From the NCBI GenBank assembly GCA_024642565.1, contig JAHEAV010000012.1, forward strand, positions 16,401 to 80,400: 64,000 nucleotides of DNA, given 5' to 3'. Position 1 is the first letter of the stretch, and each line of letters begins with the position of its first letter. This document shows positions 17,467-28,774 of the stretch, piece by piece. The notes beneath the pieces were generated by a model that worked only from the letters and a program-made list of their open reading frames with translations, did no database searches and was not told where the DNA came from. The position numbers and the translations under genes are program-made. Origin of the DNA: Erythrobacter sp. Its GTDB lineage: Bacteria > Pseudomonadota > Alphaproteobacteria > Sphingomonadales > Sphingomonadaceae.

Positions 17467-17965
17467 ATATTTCTCCCTTCAACTTATTCCGACATGATTT
17501 TTAGCGCCGAGTTGAAATGCGGACGGTATCCATCTGAGGGGTATCTTTTAGAAAATGCCCTTTTGATGCGATTGGAGGGAAACAAGGCCCACTTGACCGC
17601 AAACACGAATCCACCTAAAGGCGCGCCATCCGGAGCGGGCCTTGTGTCCAATGCGGTCAGATAGAGCTGAACATTGGCGGATCTATCGCGAGGGGCCTTG
17701 GACTTTGTGCCGGGGTCTTTTTCTATTGCTCGGGGGGCGGGGGTTTCGGCCAGCGCCAATCGGTCTTGCGGTATCTGCCAAAGTAACCCGATGCCTAAGG
17801 GCGGGGGTGGAGTGTTTTTCGGCTCGTGCGCTGGGTTCCGCGATGGCGGTTCCTAGTTTCGCTGGATTTTCGCCAAGGCGGGAATGACGGGCGGCGGCGC
17901 GCGATCCTCAAGGCATTACTCTCCCATTGTCCGGCGGCATCACTATAACAGGTGAAGAGTACTTC
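17467..17965. other. Gene-poor stretch upstream of the str operon
   Basis: About 500 bases without a convincing gene. The left half (to about 17640) is AT-richer; the right half is G-rich and carries a dispersed-repeat-like palindrome at 17861-17891. A promoter for rpsL must lie here or just upstream of 17966, but I could not place a convincing -35/-10 pair. A GGTGAAGAG ribosome site sits just before rpsL. Overlapping short frames on both strands show no family features. Confidence 0.5.
17861..17891. repeat. Possible single copy of a common GC-rich intergenic repeat
   Basis: The stretch begins GCTGGATTTTCGCC and ends GGCGGGAATGACGGG, close to the widespread proteobacterial intergenic element whose usual form is CTGGATTCCCGCC, short loop, GGCGGGAATGACG. 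The partial inverted symmetry around CGCCAAGGCG fits. Only one copy was noticed in this window, so the repeat call rests on resemblance. Confidence 0.4.
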
Positions 17966-18337
17966 ATGCCGACAATCAACCAGCTGGTCCGCAAGGGCCG
18001 CGTTCCGCAGAAGGCCAAATCCAAGGTCCCTGCAATGGAAGCCAACCCGCAGAAGCGCGGTGTGTGCACCCGTGTTTACACGACGACTCCGAAGAAGCCG
18101 AACTCGGCTCTGCGTAAAGTTGCCAAGGTTCGCCTGACCAACCAGCGCGAAGTCATTACCTACATCCCCGGCGAGGGCCACAACCTTCAGGAACACAGCG
18201 TTGTCCTGATCCGTGGCGGCCGTGTGCGCGACCTTCCCGGTGTGCGTTACCACGTGCTGCGCGGTGTGCTCGATACCCAGGGTGTCAAGGACCGCAAGCA
18301 GAGCCGTTCCAAGTACGGCGCCAAGCGTCCGAAATAA
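17966..18337 (+). CDS. rpsL: 30S ribosomal protein S12
   Basis: A 123-residue S12, first gene of the str operon; it sits at the decoding centre and shapes accuracy. [21 protein letters not shown] and [16 protein letters not shown] are the conserved loops. Lys43 in TPKKPN is the normal residue. Residue 88, in [10 protein letters not shown], is Arg (codon 18227-18229) where most bacteria have Lys; Lys-to-Arg here is a known streptomycin-resistance change in laboratory mutants. The ATG at 17966 is preceded by GGTGAAGAG. The gene is followed by rpsG after 55 bases. Confidence 0.97.
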   Translation: MPTINQLVRKGRVPQKAKSKVPAMEANPQKRGVCTRVYTTTPKKPNSALRKVAKVRLTNQREVITYIPGEGHNLQEHSVVLIRGGRVRDLPGVRYHVLRGVLDTQGVKDRKQSRSKYGAKRPK

Positions 18338-18392
18338 GCTTTTTTGGCCAGCGCGGCTTGCCTGCGCTGCCTGACTATAAGGAATTCATCCG

Positions 18393-18863
18393 ATGTCACG
18401 TCGTCGTCGTCCCGAAAAGCGGGTCATCCTGCCCGATCCCAAGTTTGGTGATCAGGTTCTGTCGAAGTTCATGAACAACCTCATGTATGACGGCAAGAAA
18501 TCCACTGCCGAAGGTATCGTTTACGGTGCCCTGGCAACAGTGGAAGCCAAGGCCAAGGCCGATCCGATCCAGCTGTTCCATGATGCCTTGAACAACATCA
18601 AGCCGCAGGTCGAAGTTCGCAGCCGCCGTGTTGGCGGTGCCACCTACCAGGTGCCAGTGGAAGTTCGCCCTGAGCGTGCCCAGGCACTGGCAATCCGCTG
18701 GCTGATCTCGTCCGCACGCGGTCGCCCTGAAACCACCATGGCAGCGCGTCTGTCGGGTGAGTTGATGGATGCGGCGAACAATCGCGGCAATGCGGTAAAG
18801 AAGCGGGAAGATGCGCACCGGATGGCCGACGCCAACCGTGCATTCTCGCACTATCGCTGGTAA
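18393..18863 (+). CDS. rpsG: 30S ribosomal protein S7
   Basis: A 156-residue S7, the standard bacterial length; it nucleates assembly of the 30S head and contacts E-site t[23 protein letters not shown] and the [20 protein letters not shown] block are conserved, as is the C-terminal [13 protein letters not shown]. It has an AAGGA ribosome site and lies 121 bases before fusA. In many bacteria S7 represses the str operon by binding its mRNA; the site was not located here. Confidence 0.97.
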   Translation: MSRRRRPEKRVILPDPKFGDQVLSKFMNNLMYDGKKSTAEGIVYGALATVEAKAKADPIQLFHDALNNIKPQVEVRSRRVGGATYQVPVEVRPERAQALAIRWLISSARGRPETTMAARLSGELMDAANNRGNAVKKREDAHRMADANRAFSHYRW

Positions 18864-18984
18864 TACCCGGACAAGGGCGCTGGCGGCGGGAGTCGCGGGC
18901 ACCTTTAACCGGTCACATTTGTAACCATATGGGGTCGGGATCGCATTGGGCGGTCCTTACCCAATACCACCACAGGAATTTTCC

Positions 18985-21078
<2,094 letters not shown>

Positions 21079-21169
21079 GTGCAAGTGACGGTCTAGGGGC
21101 GGCGCCTGATTCAGCGGGTGCCGTATTTTCCCGCAATCAATTAGTCCATACGAATAGAGGTTAGAGACA

Positions 21170-22360
21170 ATGGCGAAAGCTAAGTTTGAGCGGAACAAGC
21201 CGCATTGCAACATCGGCACCATCGGTCACGTCGACCACGGCAAGACCACGCTGACTGCCGCAATCACCAAGGTGATGGCAGAAATTAACGGCGGCGCTGC
21301 TGTCGACTTCGCAAATATCGACAAGGCGCCGGAAGAGCGTGAGCGCGGGATCACCATCTCGACCGCACACGTTGAATATGAATCGGCTGCCCGTCACTAT
21401 GCGCACGTCGATTGCCCGGGCCACGCTGACTATGTGAAGAACATGATCACCGGTGCCGCCCAGATGGACGGCGCGATCCTGGTGGTGAACGCTGCTGACG
21501 GCCCGATGCCGCAGACCCGCGAGCACATCCTGCTCGCTCGTCAGGTCGGTGTGCCGGCTCTGGTTGTTTACATGAACAAGGTTGACCAGGTCGATGACGA
21601 GGAAATCCTCGAGCTCGTCGAACTCGAAGTTCGTGAACTCCTTTCGAGCTATGATTTCGATGGCGACAACATCGCGATCGTCAAGGGTTCGGCTCTCGCC
21701 GCGCTTGAAGGTCGTGACGACGCCATCGGCAAGGAATCGATCATTGCCCTGATGGAAGCTGTCGATGCGCACATTCCGCAGCCCGACCGTCCGATCGACA
21801 AGCCGTTCCTGATGCCGATCGAAGACGTGTTCTCGATCTCGGGTCGCGGCACCGTGGTGACCGGCCGTATCGAAACCGGCATTGTCAATGTCGGCGACGA
21901 ATGCGAAATCGTTGGTATCAAGGACACCACCAAGACGACGGTTACCGGCGTGGAAATGTTCCGCAAGCTGCTCGATCGCGGTGAAGCAGGCGACAACGTC
22001 GGTGCCCTGATCCGCGGTGTTGCCCGTGACGACGTTGAACGCGGCCAGGTTCTGGCCAAGCCGGGTTCGGTCAATCCGCACACCGATTTCAACGCCGAAG
22101 TCTACGTTCTGTCGAAGGACGAAGGTGGCCGTCATACGCCGTTCTTCGCCAACTACCGTCCGCAGTTCTACTTCCGTACCACGGACGTGACCGGTGAAGT
22201 GATCCTCCCCGAGGGCACGGAAATGGTTATGCCTGGCGACAACGTAACGATTGGCGTGAAGCTGATCGCTCCGATCGCGATGGATGAAGGTCTGCGCTTC
22301 GCAATCCGTGAAGGCGGCCGGACCGTCGGTTCAGGGGTTGTCAGCAAGATCACTAAGTAA
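21170..22360 (+). CDS. tuf: Translation elongation factor Tu
   Basis: A 396-residue GTPase that brings aminoacyl-tRNA to the ribosome. Motifs: [49 protein letters not shown] and GSALAALEG. The beta-barrel domains 2 and 3 are complete through [20 protein letters not shown]. It is the last gene of the str group here; the gap after it contains two strong hairpins before rpsJ. Many proteobacteria have a second tuf copy elsewhere, which this window cannot show. Confidence 0.98.
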   Translation: MAKAKFERNKPHCNIGTIGHVDHGKTTLTAAITKVMAEINGGAAVDFANIDKAPEERERGITISTAHVEYESAARHYAHVDCPGHADYVKNMITGAAQMDGAILVVNAADGPMPQTREHILLARQVGVPALVVYMNKVDQVDDEEILELVELEVRELLSSYDFDGDNIAIVKGSALAALEGRDDAIGKESIIALMEAVDAHIPQPDRPIDKPFLMPIEDVFSISGRGTVVTGRIETGIVNVGDECEIVGIKDTTKTTVTGVEMFRKLLDRGEAGDNVGALIRGVARDDVERGQVLAKPGSVNPHTDFNAEVYVLSKDEGGRHTPFFANYRPQFYFRTTDVTGEVILPEGTEMVMPGDNVTIGVKLIAPIAMDEGLRFAIREGGRTVGSGVVSKITK

Positions 22361-22372
22361 TATAGGCTCCGG

Positions 22373-22421
22373 ACCGACCGGGTAGCTCGATTCATCGGGC
22401 GATTCGGTCGGTCGGAATTTT
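22373..22421 (+). terminator. Hairpin after tuf, terminator-like
   Basis: ACCGACCG (22373-22380) pairs with CGGTCGGT further on (22405-22412), with an inner stem formed by GCTCGAT and ATCGGGC, followed by AATTTTG. It lies 13 bases after the tuf stop. It could end or weaken str transcription before rpsJ. Confidence 0.5.
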
Positions 22422-22424
22422 GGG

Positions 22425-22481
22425 GGCCGCCCCTTCCTGATACTTCCATGAAGATCAGTGAGGCGGGGCGGTCCTTGTTTT
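22425..22481 (+). terminator. Second hairpin before rpsJ, terminator or attenuator
   Basis: GGCCGCCCC (22425-22433) pairs over nine positions with GGGGCGGTC (22465-22473) and is followed by CTTGTTTTA. Tail and stem fit an intrinsic terminator or attenuator in the leader of the S10 group. The 31-base loop region is long for a simple terminator. Confidence 0.45.
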
Positions 22482-22532
22482 ATGGGAAAGTCTTTCGGGA
22501 CAATCCTTGGCTCTTTCGCATCGGTATAGGTA

Positions 22533-22844
22533 ATGGAAGCTCAGAATATCCGCATTCGCCTCAAGGCGTTCGATCACCGCGTTCTCGACCAGGCAACTGG
22601 TGAAATCGCGGATACTGCCCGCCGTACGGGTGCTCTTATTCGCGGCCCCATTCCTCTGCCGACGCATATCGAAAAATTCACCGTGAACCGCGGCCCGCAC
22701 ATCGACAAGAAGTCGCGCGAGCAGTTCGAGGTGCGTACGTTCAAGCGGCTGCTCGATATCGTGCAGCCCAACGCCCAGACGGTCGATGCGCTGATGAAGC
22801 TCGACCTTGCTGCGGGTGTAAACGTAGAAATCAAACTGGCGTAA
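22533..22844 (+). CDS. rpsJ: 30S ribosomal protein S10
   Basis: A 103-residue S10; it also serves as NusE in transcription antitermination. [20 protein letters not shown] and [32 protein letters not shown] are conserved. The ribosome site is weak (TAGG just upstream). It begins the S10 group, but 242 bases separate it from rplC, an unusually wide gap. Confidence 0.97.
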   Translation: MEAQNIRIRLKAFDHRVLDQATGEIADTARRTGALIRGPIPLPTHIEKFTVNRGPHIDKKSREQFEVRTFKRLLDIVQPNAQTVDALMKLDLAAGVNVEIKLA

Positions 22845-23044
22845 GCTAGTTGGAAAGCCCTTGTTTTTACAGGGGTCTTGATCGGATCGTTTTGGCGATC
22901 CAGTCAGGGACATAGGGATACCTCCGGTCAGCCTTCGGGCATTCTGGCCGGGCAAGCGTCCCCCGTCTCGTTTCTCAAAGCCATAATGGCGGCGGGAAGC
23001 ATATCAGCCCGGACGGGGTGACGCATTACAATCTGGGCTGACAC

Positions 23045-23066
23045 GCATCCGGAATGGTCCGGATGC
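23045..23066 (+). promoter_or_regulatory. Perfect hairpin upstream of rplC
   Basis: GCATCCGGA (23045-23053), loop ATGG, then TCCGGATGC (23058-23066) form a perfect nine-pair stem that ends 20 bases before the rplC ATG, just before its AGGAG site. No T-run follows, so an mRNA control or processing element fits better than a terminator. Confidence 0.45.
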
Positions 23067-23086
23067 CTCTGTTTAGGAGATTGGTC

Positions 23087-23917
23087 ATGCGCACTGGCGT
23101 GATCGCAAAAAAAGTCGGGATGACCCGCCTGTTCCAGGAGGATGGCCGCCACGTGCCGGTTACCGTCCTGGCGCTTGAAGATTGTCAGGTCGTTTCCCAC
23201 CGTACCGCCGAACGCGATGGTTATTTCGCGCTCCAGGTCGGTTCGGGCGAAGCGAAGCAGAAGAATGTTGCCAAGCCGCAGCGTGAACATTTCGCCAAGG
23301 CTGAAGTCGGTCTGAAGCGCAAGGTCGCTGAATTCCGGGTGGAAAGTGGCGAAGGTTTGCTGCCGGTCGGATCGACCATCAGCGCCGATCATTTCATTGC
23401 CGGTCAATATGTCGATATTACTGGCCACACGCAGGGCAAGGGTTTTGCCGGTGCGATGAAGCGTTGGGGCTTCGGGGGCTTGCGCGCGTCGCATGGTGTC
23501 TCGCTTTCTCACCGCTCGCACGGTTCTACGGGTAACCGTCAGGATCCGGGCCGCGTGTTCAAGGGCAAGAAGATGGCTGGCCACATGGGCGACCGTCAAC
23601 GCACCCAGCAAAATCTCGAGATCGTCCGCACCGACGCCGATCGCGGCCTGCTGTTCGTGAAGGGTTCTGTCCCTGGATCGAAGAATGGCTGGTTGCTGGT
23701 TCGTGACGCGGTGAAAATTCCGTTGCCAGAGGGCGTTCCGTTCCCCGGCGCGGTTATCGATCACAATGCCGCAAAGCTGGAAGCCGAAGTGGCGCCGGTT
23801 GAGGTGGTTGAAACCGTGGTAGAGCAGGAACTGGAAGCAGCACCTGTGGAAACCACTCAAGAATCCACCCCAGCCGAGGGCGCTGCGCCCACCGGCGATG
23901 ACGGCAAGGAGGGCTGA
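23087..23917 (+). CDS. rplC: 50S ribosomal protein L3 with acidic tail
   Basis: A 276-residue L3, one of the first assembly proteins of the 50S subunit, reaching towards the peptidyl transferase centre. [20 protein letters not shown] and the central loop [43 protein letters not shown] are standard. From about residue 225 a Glu/Ala/Val/Pro/Thr-rich tail of about 50 residues extends past the E. coli end, as in some other alphaproteobacteria. AGGAG lies 8 bases before the ATG at 23087. rplD follows after 4 bases. Confidence 0.96.
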   Translation: MRTGVIAKKVGMTRLFQEDGRHVPVTVLALEDCQVVSHRTAERDGYFALQVGSGEAKQKNVAKPQREHFAKAEVGLKRKVAEFRVESGEGLLPVGSTISADHFIAGQYVDITGHTQGKGFAGAMKRWGFGGLRASHGVSLSHRSHGSTGNRQDPGRVFKGKKMAGHMGDRQRTQQNLEIVRTDADRGLLFVKGSVPGSKNGWLLVRDAVKIPLPEGVPFPGAVIDHNAAKLEAEVAPVEVVETVVEQELEAAPVETTQESTPAEGAAPTGDDGKEG

Positions 23918-23921
23918 TCCC

Positions 23922-24557
23922 GTGAAGGTGAAGGTCCAAAAGATAGACGGCAAGGCCGTTTCGGGTGCGGGGAGCGATATCGAGCTCGCCGATACCGTGT
24001 TCGGTGTCGAGCCGCGTGCCGATATCCTGCACCGTGTGGTCACGTGGCAGCTCGAAAATCGTCGTGGGACAGCCCGCGGCGCTCGTGAGCGCTCCGATGT
24101 TGCCCGCACGGGTAAGAAGTTCGGCAAGCAGAAGGGTGGCGGTACTGCCCGTCACGGCGATCGCGCAGCTCCGATTTTCATTGGTGGCGGCAAGGCTCAC
24201 GGCCCTCGTGTTCGTGACTTCAACCCGTCGCTGAACAAGAAGATCCGTGCGCTTGGCCTGAAGATGGCTTTGTCGAGCAAGGTGAAGGATGGCCTGGTGG
24301 TTGTCGATTCGCTGGAACTCAAGGACGCCAAGACCAAGGCTTTGGTCGCGACTTTCGGCAAGGCCGGTTATGCGGGCAAGGTATTGGTGATTGACGGTGA
24401 CAGCGTGAACGACACGTTCAAGCTGGCGGCGAGCAACATTCCCAATGTCAATGTGATGCCGGCAATCGGCGCCAACGTCTATGACATCCTCAAACACGAC
24501 ACGCTGATCCTGACCAAGGACGCTGTTGCCAAGCTGGAGGCGCGGTTCAATGGCTAA
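23922..24557 (+). CDS. rplD: 50S ribosomal protein L4
   Basis: A 211-residue L4, which lines the exit tunnel and in enterobacteria also represses the S10 operon. VKVQKIDGK opens the protein and [29 protein letters not shown] is the extended tunnel loop. The start is GTG at 23922 with a strong AAGGAGG nine bases upstream, 4 bases after the rplC stop. The gene overlaps rplW by 8 bases, which suggests coupled translation. Confidence 0.95.
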   Translation: MKVKVQKIDGKAVSGAGSDIELADTVFGVEPRADILHRVVTWQLENRRGTARGARERSDVARTGKKFGKQKGGGTARHGDRAAPIFIGGGKAHGPRVRDFNPSLNKKIRALGLKMALSSKVKDGLVVVDSLELKDAKTKALVATFGKAGYAGKVLVIDGDSVNDTFKLAASNIPNVNVMPAIGANVYDILKHDTLILTKDAVAKLEARFNG

Positions 24558-24858
24558 GAAGCAGACCGTAGACACCCGTCATTATGACGTGGTGCTCGCA
24601 CCGCATATTACCGAGAAATCCACCCTGATGTCGGAAAACGACGCAGTGGTTTTCAAGGTTGCGAATGACGCTACCAAGCCGCAGATCAAGGAAGCTGTCG
24701 AAGCTTTGTTTGATGTGAAGGTTACCGGCGTCAACACCATTGTCCAGAAGGGCAAGACGAAGCGCTGGAAGGGTCGTCCCTATAAGCGTTCCGATTTCAA
24801 AAAGGCGATTGTGACGCTGGCTGAAGGCCAGTCGATCGACGTCACCGGCGGAATCTGA
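24550..24858 (+). CDS. rplW: 50S ribosomal protein L23
   Basis: A 102-residue L23, at the tunnel exit where trigger factor and SRP dock. [28 protein letters not shown] and [30 protein letters not shown] are conserved. The ATG at 24550 lies inside the end of rplD (8-base overlap), typical of coupled ribosomal genes. rplB follows 11 bases after its stop. Confidence 0.96.
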   Translation: MAKKQTVDTRHYDVVLAPHITEKSTLMSENDAVVFKVANDATKPQIKEAVEALFDVKVTGVNTIVQKGKTKRWKGRPYKRSDFKKAIVTLAEGQSIDVTGGI

Positions 24859-24869
24859 GGGCAAGACTG

Positions 24870-25706
24870 ATGGCACTCAAAAATTATAAACCGACGAGCC
24901 CCGCACGGCGTGGTCTCATTCTGGTCGACAAGTCTGACTTGTGGAAGGGCAAGCCGGTCAAGGCGCTTACCGAAGGCAAGCGCAAGACGGGCGGCCGCAA
25001 CAACAAGGGCCATGTGACCTCGCGCGGTATCGCAGGCGGTCACAAGCAGAAGTACCGCTTTATCGACTTCAAACGTCGTAAGTGGGACATGCCGGCTACT
25101 GTCGAGCGGATCGAGTATGATCCCAACCGCACTGCCTTTATTGCGCTGGTGAAGTATGAAGATGGCGAACTGAACTACGTCATCGCGCCGCAGCGTCTCG
25201 CCGTTGGCGACACGATTGTTGCCGGCGAAAAGACCGATACCAAGCCAGGCAATGCCATGTTGCTGAGCCAGATGCCGGTCGGCACCATCTGCCACAATGT
25301 GGAGATGAAGCCGGGCAAGGGCGGGCAGATCGCCCGTTCCGCTGGCACCTATGTGCAGCTGGTTGGTCGTGATCGCGGGATGGTTATCGTGCGTCTGAAC
25401 TCTGGCGAGCAGCGTTATGTGCGCGGCGATTGCATGGGTACGGTTGGCGCGGTGTCAAACCCGGACAATTCGAACCAGAATTTCGCCAAGGCTGGCCGGA
25501 CCCGTTGGAAGGGCCGTCGCCCTCTGACCCGCGGTGTGGCCAAGAACCCGGTCGATCACCCACATGGTGGTGGTGAAGGCCGGACTTCGGGTGGTCGCCA
25601 TCCGGTGACTCCATGGGGCAAGCCAACCAAGGGTGCCCGTACCCGCCACAACAAGCAGACGGATAAAATGATCATCCGTTCGCGTCACGCCAAGAAGAAG
25701 AGGTAA
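24870..25706 (+). CDS. rplB: 50S ribosomal protein L2
   Basis: A 278-residue L2, needed for subunit joining and for peptidyl transferase centre assembly. [43 protein letters not shown] and the C-terminal [30 protein letters not shown], with the conserved histidine of the HPHGGGEG loop, are all present. It has a GAGGG ribosome site and is followed by rpsS after 5 bases. Confidence 0.97.
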   Translation: MALKNYKPTSPARRGLILVDKSDLWKGKPVKALTEGKRKTGGRNNKGHVTSRGIAGGHKQKYRFIDFKRRKWDMPATVERIEYDPNRTAFIALVKYEDGELNYVIAPQRLAVGDTIVAGEKTDTKPGNAMLLSQMPVGTICHNVEMKPGKGGQIARSAGTYVQLVGRDRGMVIVRLNSGEQRYVRGDCMGTVGAVSNPDNSNQNFAKAGRTRWKGRRPLTRGVAKNPVDHPHGGGEGRTSGGRHPVTPWGKPTKGARTRHNKQTDKMIIRSRHAKKKR

Positions 25707-25711
25707 GCGAG

Positions 25712-25987
25712 ATGGCTCGTTCCGTCTGGAAAGGTCCGTTCGTCGACCTGCATCTGCTGAAAAAGGCAGAAGACGCTCAGGAAAAGGGTGCGCGCGGCGC
25801 AATCAAGACCTGGTCGCGTCGTTCCACCGTCCTGCCACAGTTCGTTGGCCTGACTTTCAGTGTCTACAACGGGCACAAGTTCATTCCGGTGTCTGTGAAT
25901 GAAGACATGGTTGGCCATAAGCTTGGTGAATTTGCGCCCACGCGTACGTTCCCTGGCCATGCTGCCGACAAGAAGGGTAAGCGCTAA
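25712..25987 (+). CDS. rpsS: 30S ribosomal protein S19
   Basis: A 91-residue S19 of the 30S head, which forms a complex with S13. [45 protein letters not shown] and [10 protein letters not shown] are the conserved stretches. It lies 5 bases after rplB, and its stop overlaps the rplV start by one base (TAATG), so translation is probably coupled. Confidence 0.97.
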   Translation: MARSVWKGPFVDLHLLKKAEDAQEKGARGAIKTWSRRSTVLPQFVGLTFSVYNGHKFIPVSVNEDMVGHKLGEFAPTRTFPGHAADKKGKR

Positions 25988-26370
25988 TGGGTAAGGCAAA
26001 ATCCCCGCGCCGCGTTGCCGATAACGAAGCGCTGGCAGTTGGCACCATGATCAAGGGTTCGCCGCAGAAACTCAATCTGGTGGCCGCGCTGATCCGTGGC
26101 CGCAAGGTTGAAGAAGCGTTGAACATCCTCGCATTCTCCAAGCGTGCGATGGCCCGTGATGCTTCCAAGGTTCTGGCCTCGGCTATCGCGAATGCGGAAA
26201 ACAACCACGATCTCGACGTTGATGCGTTGGTGGTTTCCGAAGCTTCGGTCGGCAAGTCGATTACGATGAAGCGCTTTCACACACGTGGTCGCGGCAAGTC
26301 GACCCGCATCCTGAAGCCATTCAGCCGCCTGCGCATCGTCGTACGCGAGCATGAAGAAGAGGAGGCGTAA
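25987..26370 (+). CDS. rplV: 50S ribosomal protein L22
   Basis: A 127-residue L22, whose long beta hairpin lines the exit tunnel. [28 protein letters not shown] and the hairpin end [23 protein letters not shown] are conserved; these residues sit near macrolide sites. It starts within the rpsS stop and is followed by rpsC after 3 bases, with GAGGAGG as the next ribosome site. Confidence 0.97.
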   Translation: MGKAKSPRRVADNEALAVGTMIKGSPQKLNLVAALIRGRKVEEALNILAFSKRAMARDASKVLASAIANAENNHDLDVDALVVSEASVGKSITMKRFHTRGRGKSTRILKPFSRLRIVVREHEEEEA

Positions 26371-26373
26371 GTC

Positions 26374-27069
26374 ATGGGTCAGAAGAGTAATCCGATTGGC
26401 CTGCGTCTGCAGATCAACCGCACCTGGGACAGCCGCTGGTACGCCGAAGGGCGGGACTATGCGCAGCTGCTCAAGGAAGATATCGCAATCCGCAAGTTCA
26501 TCATCGACACGTTGCCGCAGGCCGCGATTTCGAAGGTGGTGATCGAGCGTCCTGCAAAGATGTGCCGCGTTTCGATCTATGCCGCACGTCCCGGTGTTAT
26601 CATCGGCAAGAAGGGCGCAGACATTGAAAAGCTGCGCTTGCAGCTGGCCAAGATGACGGACAGCGACGTAAAACTGAACATCGTTGAAATCCGCAAGCCT
26701 GAAATCGATGCCAAGCTTGTGGCGCAGGGGATTGCTGACCAGCTTATCCGCCGCGTCGCATTCCGCCGTGCGATGAAGCGTGCTGTGCAGTCTGCGCTGC
26801 GTCTGGGTGCCGAAGGCATCAAGATCGTTTGCGGTGGCCGTCTCGGTGGTGCTGAAATCGCCCGCGTCGAATGGTACCGCGAAGGCCGCGTTCCGCTCCA
26901 CACGTTGCGCGCCAATGTCGATTATGCCGAAGCCGAAGCGCTGACCGCATATGGCATCATCGGCATCAAGTGCTGGATTTTCAAAGGCGAAATTCTCGCC
27001 CACGACCCGACCGCTCAAGACCGGCTGATGATGGAAGCACAGACTTCCGGCGTCCGTCCGGCGCGTTGA
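26374..27069 (+). CDS. rpsC: 30S ribosomal protein S3
   Basis: A 231-residue S3 with an N-terminal KH domain ([21 protein letters not shown]) that forms part of the mRNA entry helicase. [24 protein letters not shown] opens the protein and [41 protein letters not shown] is the conserved C-terminal domain. Strong GAGGAGG ribosome site; rplP follows after 13 bases. Confidence 0.97.
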   Translation: MGQKSNPIGLRLQINRTWDSRWYAEGRDYAQLLKEDIAIRKFIIDTLPQAAISKVVIERPAKMCRVSIYAARPGVIIGKKGADIEKLRLQLAKMTDSDVKLNIVEIRKPEIDAKLVAQGIADQLIRRVAFRRAMKRAVQSALRLGAEGIKIVCGGRLGGAEIARVEWYREGRVPLHTLRANVDYAEAEALTAYGIIGIKCWIFKGEILAHDPTAQDRLMMEAQTSGVRPAR

Positions 27070-27082
27070 TTAGGTAAAAGCC

Positions 27083-27514
27083 ATGCTGCAACCCAAGAAA
27101 CACAAATTCCGCAAGGCCTTCAAGGGCCGGATCAAGGGCGACGCCAAAGGCGGCACGACTTTGAATTTCGGTTCCTATGGCCTCAAGGCCCTGGAGCCGG
27201 AGCGGATTACAGCCCGTCAGATCGAAGCGGCTCGCCGTGCGATCACGCGTCACATCAAGCGCCAGGGTCGTCTCTGGATCCGCGTCTTCCCCGACGTTCC
27301 AGTGACCAAGAAGCCTGCTGAAGTCCGTCAGGGTAAAGGCAAGGGTTCGGTCGAATATTGGGCGGCACGGGTCAAGCCGGGTCGGATCATTTTCGAACTG
27401 GACGGCGTTCCAGGCCCACTTGCTGCAGTGGCTTTCGAGCGTGCGGCGATGAAGCTTCCTATCAAGACCAAGGTAGTTGCCCGTCTGGGTGACACCTCGC
27501 ACCTGGAGGGCTGA
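27083..27514 (+). CDS. rplP: 50S ribosomal protein L16
   Basis: A 143-residue L16, placed near the A-site and needed late in 50S assembly. [56 protein letters not shown] and [15 protein letters not shown] [15 protein letters not shown] are conserved. rpmC begins 2 bases after the stop, preceded by GGAGGG inside the end of this gene. Confidence 0.97.
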   Translation: MLQPKKHKFRKAFKGRIKGDAKGGTTLNFGSYGLKALEPERITARQIEAARRAITRHIKRQGRLWIRVFPDVPVTKKPAEVRQGKGKGSVEYWAARVKPGRIIFELDGVPGPLAAVAFERAAMKLPIKTKVVARLGDTSHLEG

Positions 27515-27516
27515 CG

Positions 27517-27720
27517 ATGAGCAAGATCGAAGACCTTCGCACCAAGACTGACGATCAGCTGGATGGCCAGCTGAACGAGTTGAAGCGCGAACAGTTCAAC
27601 CTGCGTTTCCAGGCCGCCACCAGCCAGCTCGAACGGCCGGCGCGGATCAAGGAAGTGCGCCGCGCGATCGCGCAGATAAAGACGTTGCAGACCGAACGGT
27701 CCGCTGCGGCAGCGAAGTAA
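27517..27720 (+). CDS. rpmC: 50S ribosomal protein L29
   Basis: A 67-residue two-helix L29 at the tunnel exit next to L23. [50 protein letters not shown] carries the conserved NLRFQ and IKEVRR signature. An Ala/Ser-rich end of about six residues is extra. It lies 2 bases after rplP and 10 bases before rpsQ. Confidence 0.96.
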   Translation: MSKIEDLRTKTDDQLDGQLNELKREQFNLRFQAATSQLERPARIKEVRRAIAQIKTLQTERSAAAAK

Positions 27721-27730
27721 GGATAGGGCG

Positions 27731-28030
27731 ATGCCGAAACGTATCCTCGTCGGAACCATTACCTCCGACAAGATGGACAAATCCGTGACCGTACTGGTCG
27801 AACGCAAGGTGAAGCACCCGCTTTACGGGAAGATCATCCGTCGTTCGAAGAAGTATCACGCACATGACGAAAACAACGTCCATAAAGTGGGCGAAACCGT
27901 GCGGATCGAGGAGACCAAACCGATCTCCAAGACCAAGACATGGCGGGTTCTCGAAACTGTGCTTGCCAGTAAGGGTACGGCGGTTGAAGCCGACCTTGAT
28001 GTCGAAGCAGCCGCAGCCAGCAACACGTAA
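27731..28030 (+). CDS. rpsQ: 30S ribosomal protein S17 with acidic tail
   Basis: A 99-residue S17, an early 30S assembly protein with an OB fold. [49 protein letters not shown] is conserved. The last 18 or so residues ([14 protein letters not shown]) are acidic and Ala-rich, beyond the usual ~80-85 residue length. A 55-base gap with a TGCCGGA/TCCGGCA hairpin separates it from rplN. Confidence 0.96.
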   Translation: MPKRILVGTITSDKMDKSVTVLVERKVKHPLYGKIIRRSKKYHAHDENNVHKVGETVRIEETKPISKTKTWRVLETVLASKGTAVEADLDVEAAAASNT

Positions 28031-28041
28031 GATTTTTGGAA

Positions 28042-28060
28042 CTGCCGGACTGGTTCCGGC
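28042..28060 (+). other. Hairpin between rpsQ and rplN
   Basis: TGCCGGA, a five-base loop and TCCGGCA form a seven-pair stem in the 55-base rpsQ-rplN gap. No T-run follows, so it may mark a processing or translation-control point between the S10 and spc groups. Confidence 0.4.
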
Positions 28061-28085
28061 AAGCCGTTGAGAAGGAACCGCATCG

Positions 28086-28454
28086 ATGATCCAGATGCAA
28101 TCAAATCTAGACGTCGCGGATAACAGCGGCGCGAAGCGCGTCCAGTGCATTAAGGTGCTGGGCGGGTCGAAGCGTCGTACCGCCAGCGTCGGCGATGTGA
28201 TTGTCGTTTCCGTCAAGGAAGCGCAACCCCGCGCCAAGGTTAAGAAGGGCGACGTTCACCGTGCCGTGATCGTTCGTACCCGCAAGGAAGTGCGCCGTAG
28301 CGATGGCAGCGTAATCCGTTTCGACGGTAACGCAGCTGTGCTCGTCAACAAGAACGAAGAGCCGATCGGCACGCGTATCTTTGGCCCTGTGGTCCGCGAA
28401 CTGCGTGGCCGTGGCTTCATGAAGATCATCAGTCTCGCGCCGGAGGTGCTCTAA
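28086..28454 (+). CDS. rplN: 50S ribosomal protein L14
   Basis: A 122-residue L14, which forms an inter-subunit bridge and binds the silencing factor Rsf[47 protein letters not shown] and [28 protein letters not shown] are conserved. It is the first gene of the spc group; its stop overlaps the rplX start by one base (TAATG). Confidence 0.97.
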   Translation: MIQMQSNLDVADNSGAKRVQCIKVLGGSKRRTASVGDVIVVSVKEAQPRAKVKKGDVHRAVIVRTRKEVRRSDGSVIRFDGNAAVLVNKNEEPIGTRIFGPVVRELRGRGFMKIISLAPEVL

Positions 28455-28774
28455 TGGCTGCCGCTAAAATCAAGAAGGGCGACAGCGTCGTCGTGCTCTC
28501 GGGCAAGGACAAGGGCCTTACCGGCACTGTCCAGAAGGTCATGCCGAAAGTTGGCAAGGTCGTCGTCCAGGGTGTGAATATCGCTGCACGCCACCGTAAA
28601 CCCAACCAGGCCAACCCGCAGGGTGGCATCGATCGCTTCGAAGCGCCGATGCACCTGTCCAAGGTTGCTGTGGCCGATCCCAAGTCCGGCAAGCCAACCC
28701 GCGTCCGTTTTGAAGAACGTGACGGCAAGAAGGTTCGCGTTGCCGTGAAGTCCGGAGAGACGATCGATGGCTGA
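28454..28774 (+). CDS. rplX: 50S ribosomal protein L24
   Basis: A 106-residue L24, an initiator of 50S assembly. [67 protein letters not shown] contains the KOW motif near the N-terminus. It shares one base with rplN and eight with rplE, so all three are tightly coupled. Confidence 0.97.
   Translation: MAAAKIKKGDSVVVLSGKDKGLTGTVQKVMPKVGKVVVQGVNIAARHRKPNQANPQGGIDRFEAPMHLSKVAVADPKSGKPTRVRFEERDGKKVRVAVKSGETIDG

Noticed and set aside
17593..17621. TTGACC, 17-base spacer, TAAAGG as a promoter
   Set aside because: It lies more than 340 bases before rpsL and the -10 match is weak; not enough to assign.
17484..17759. 91-codon minus-strand frame upstream of rpsL
   Set aside because: No ribosome site, no recognised domain and odd composition; kept as gene-poor sequence.
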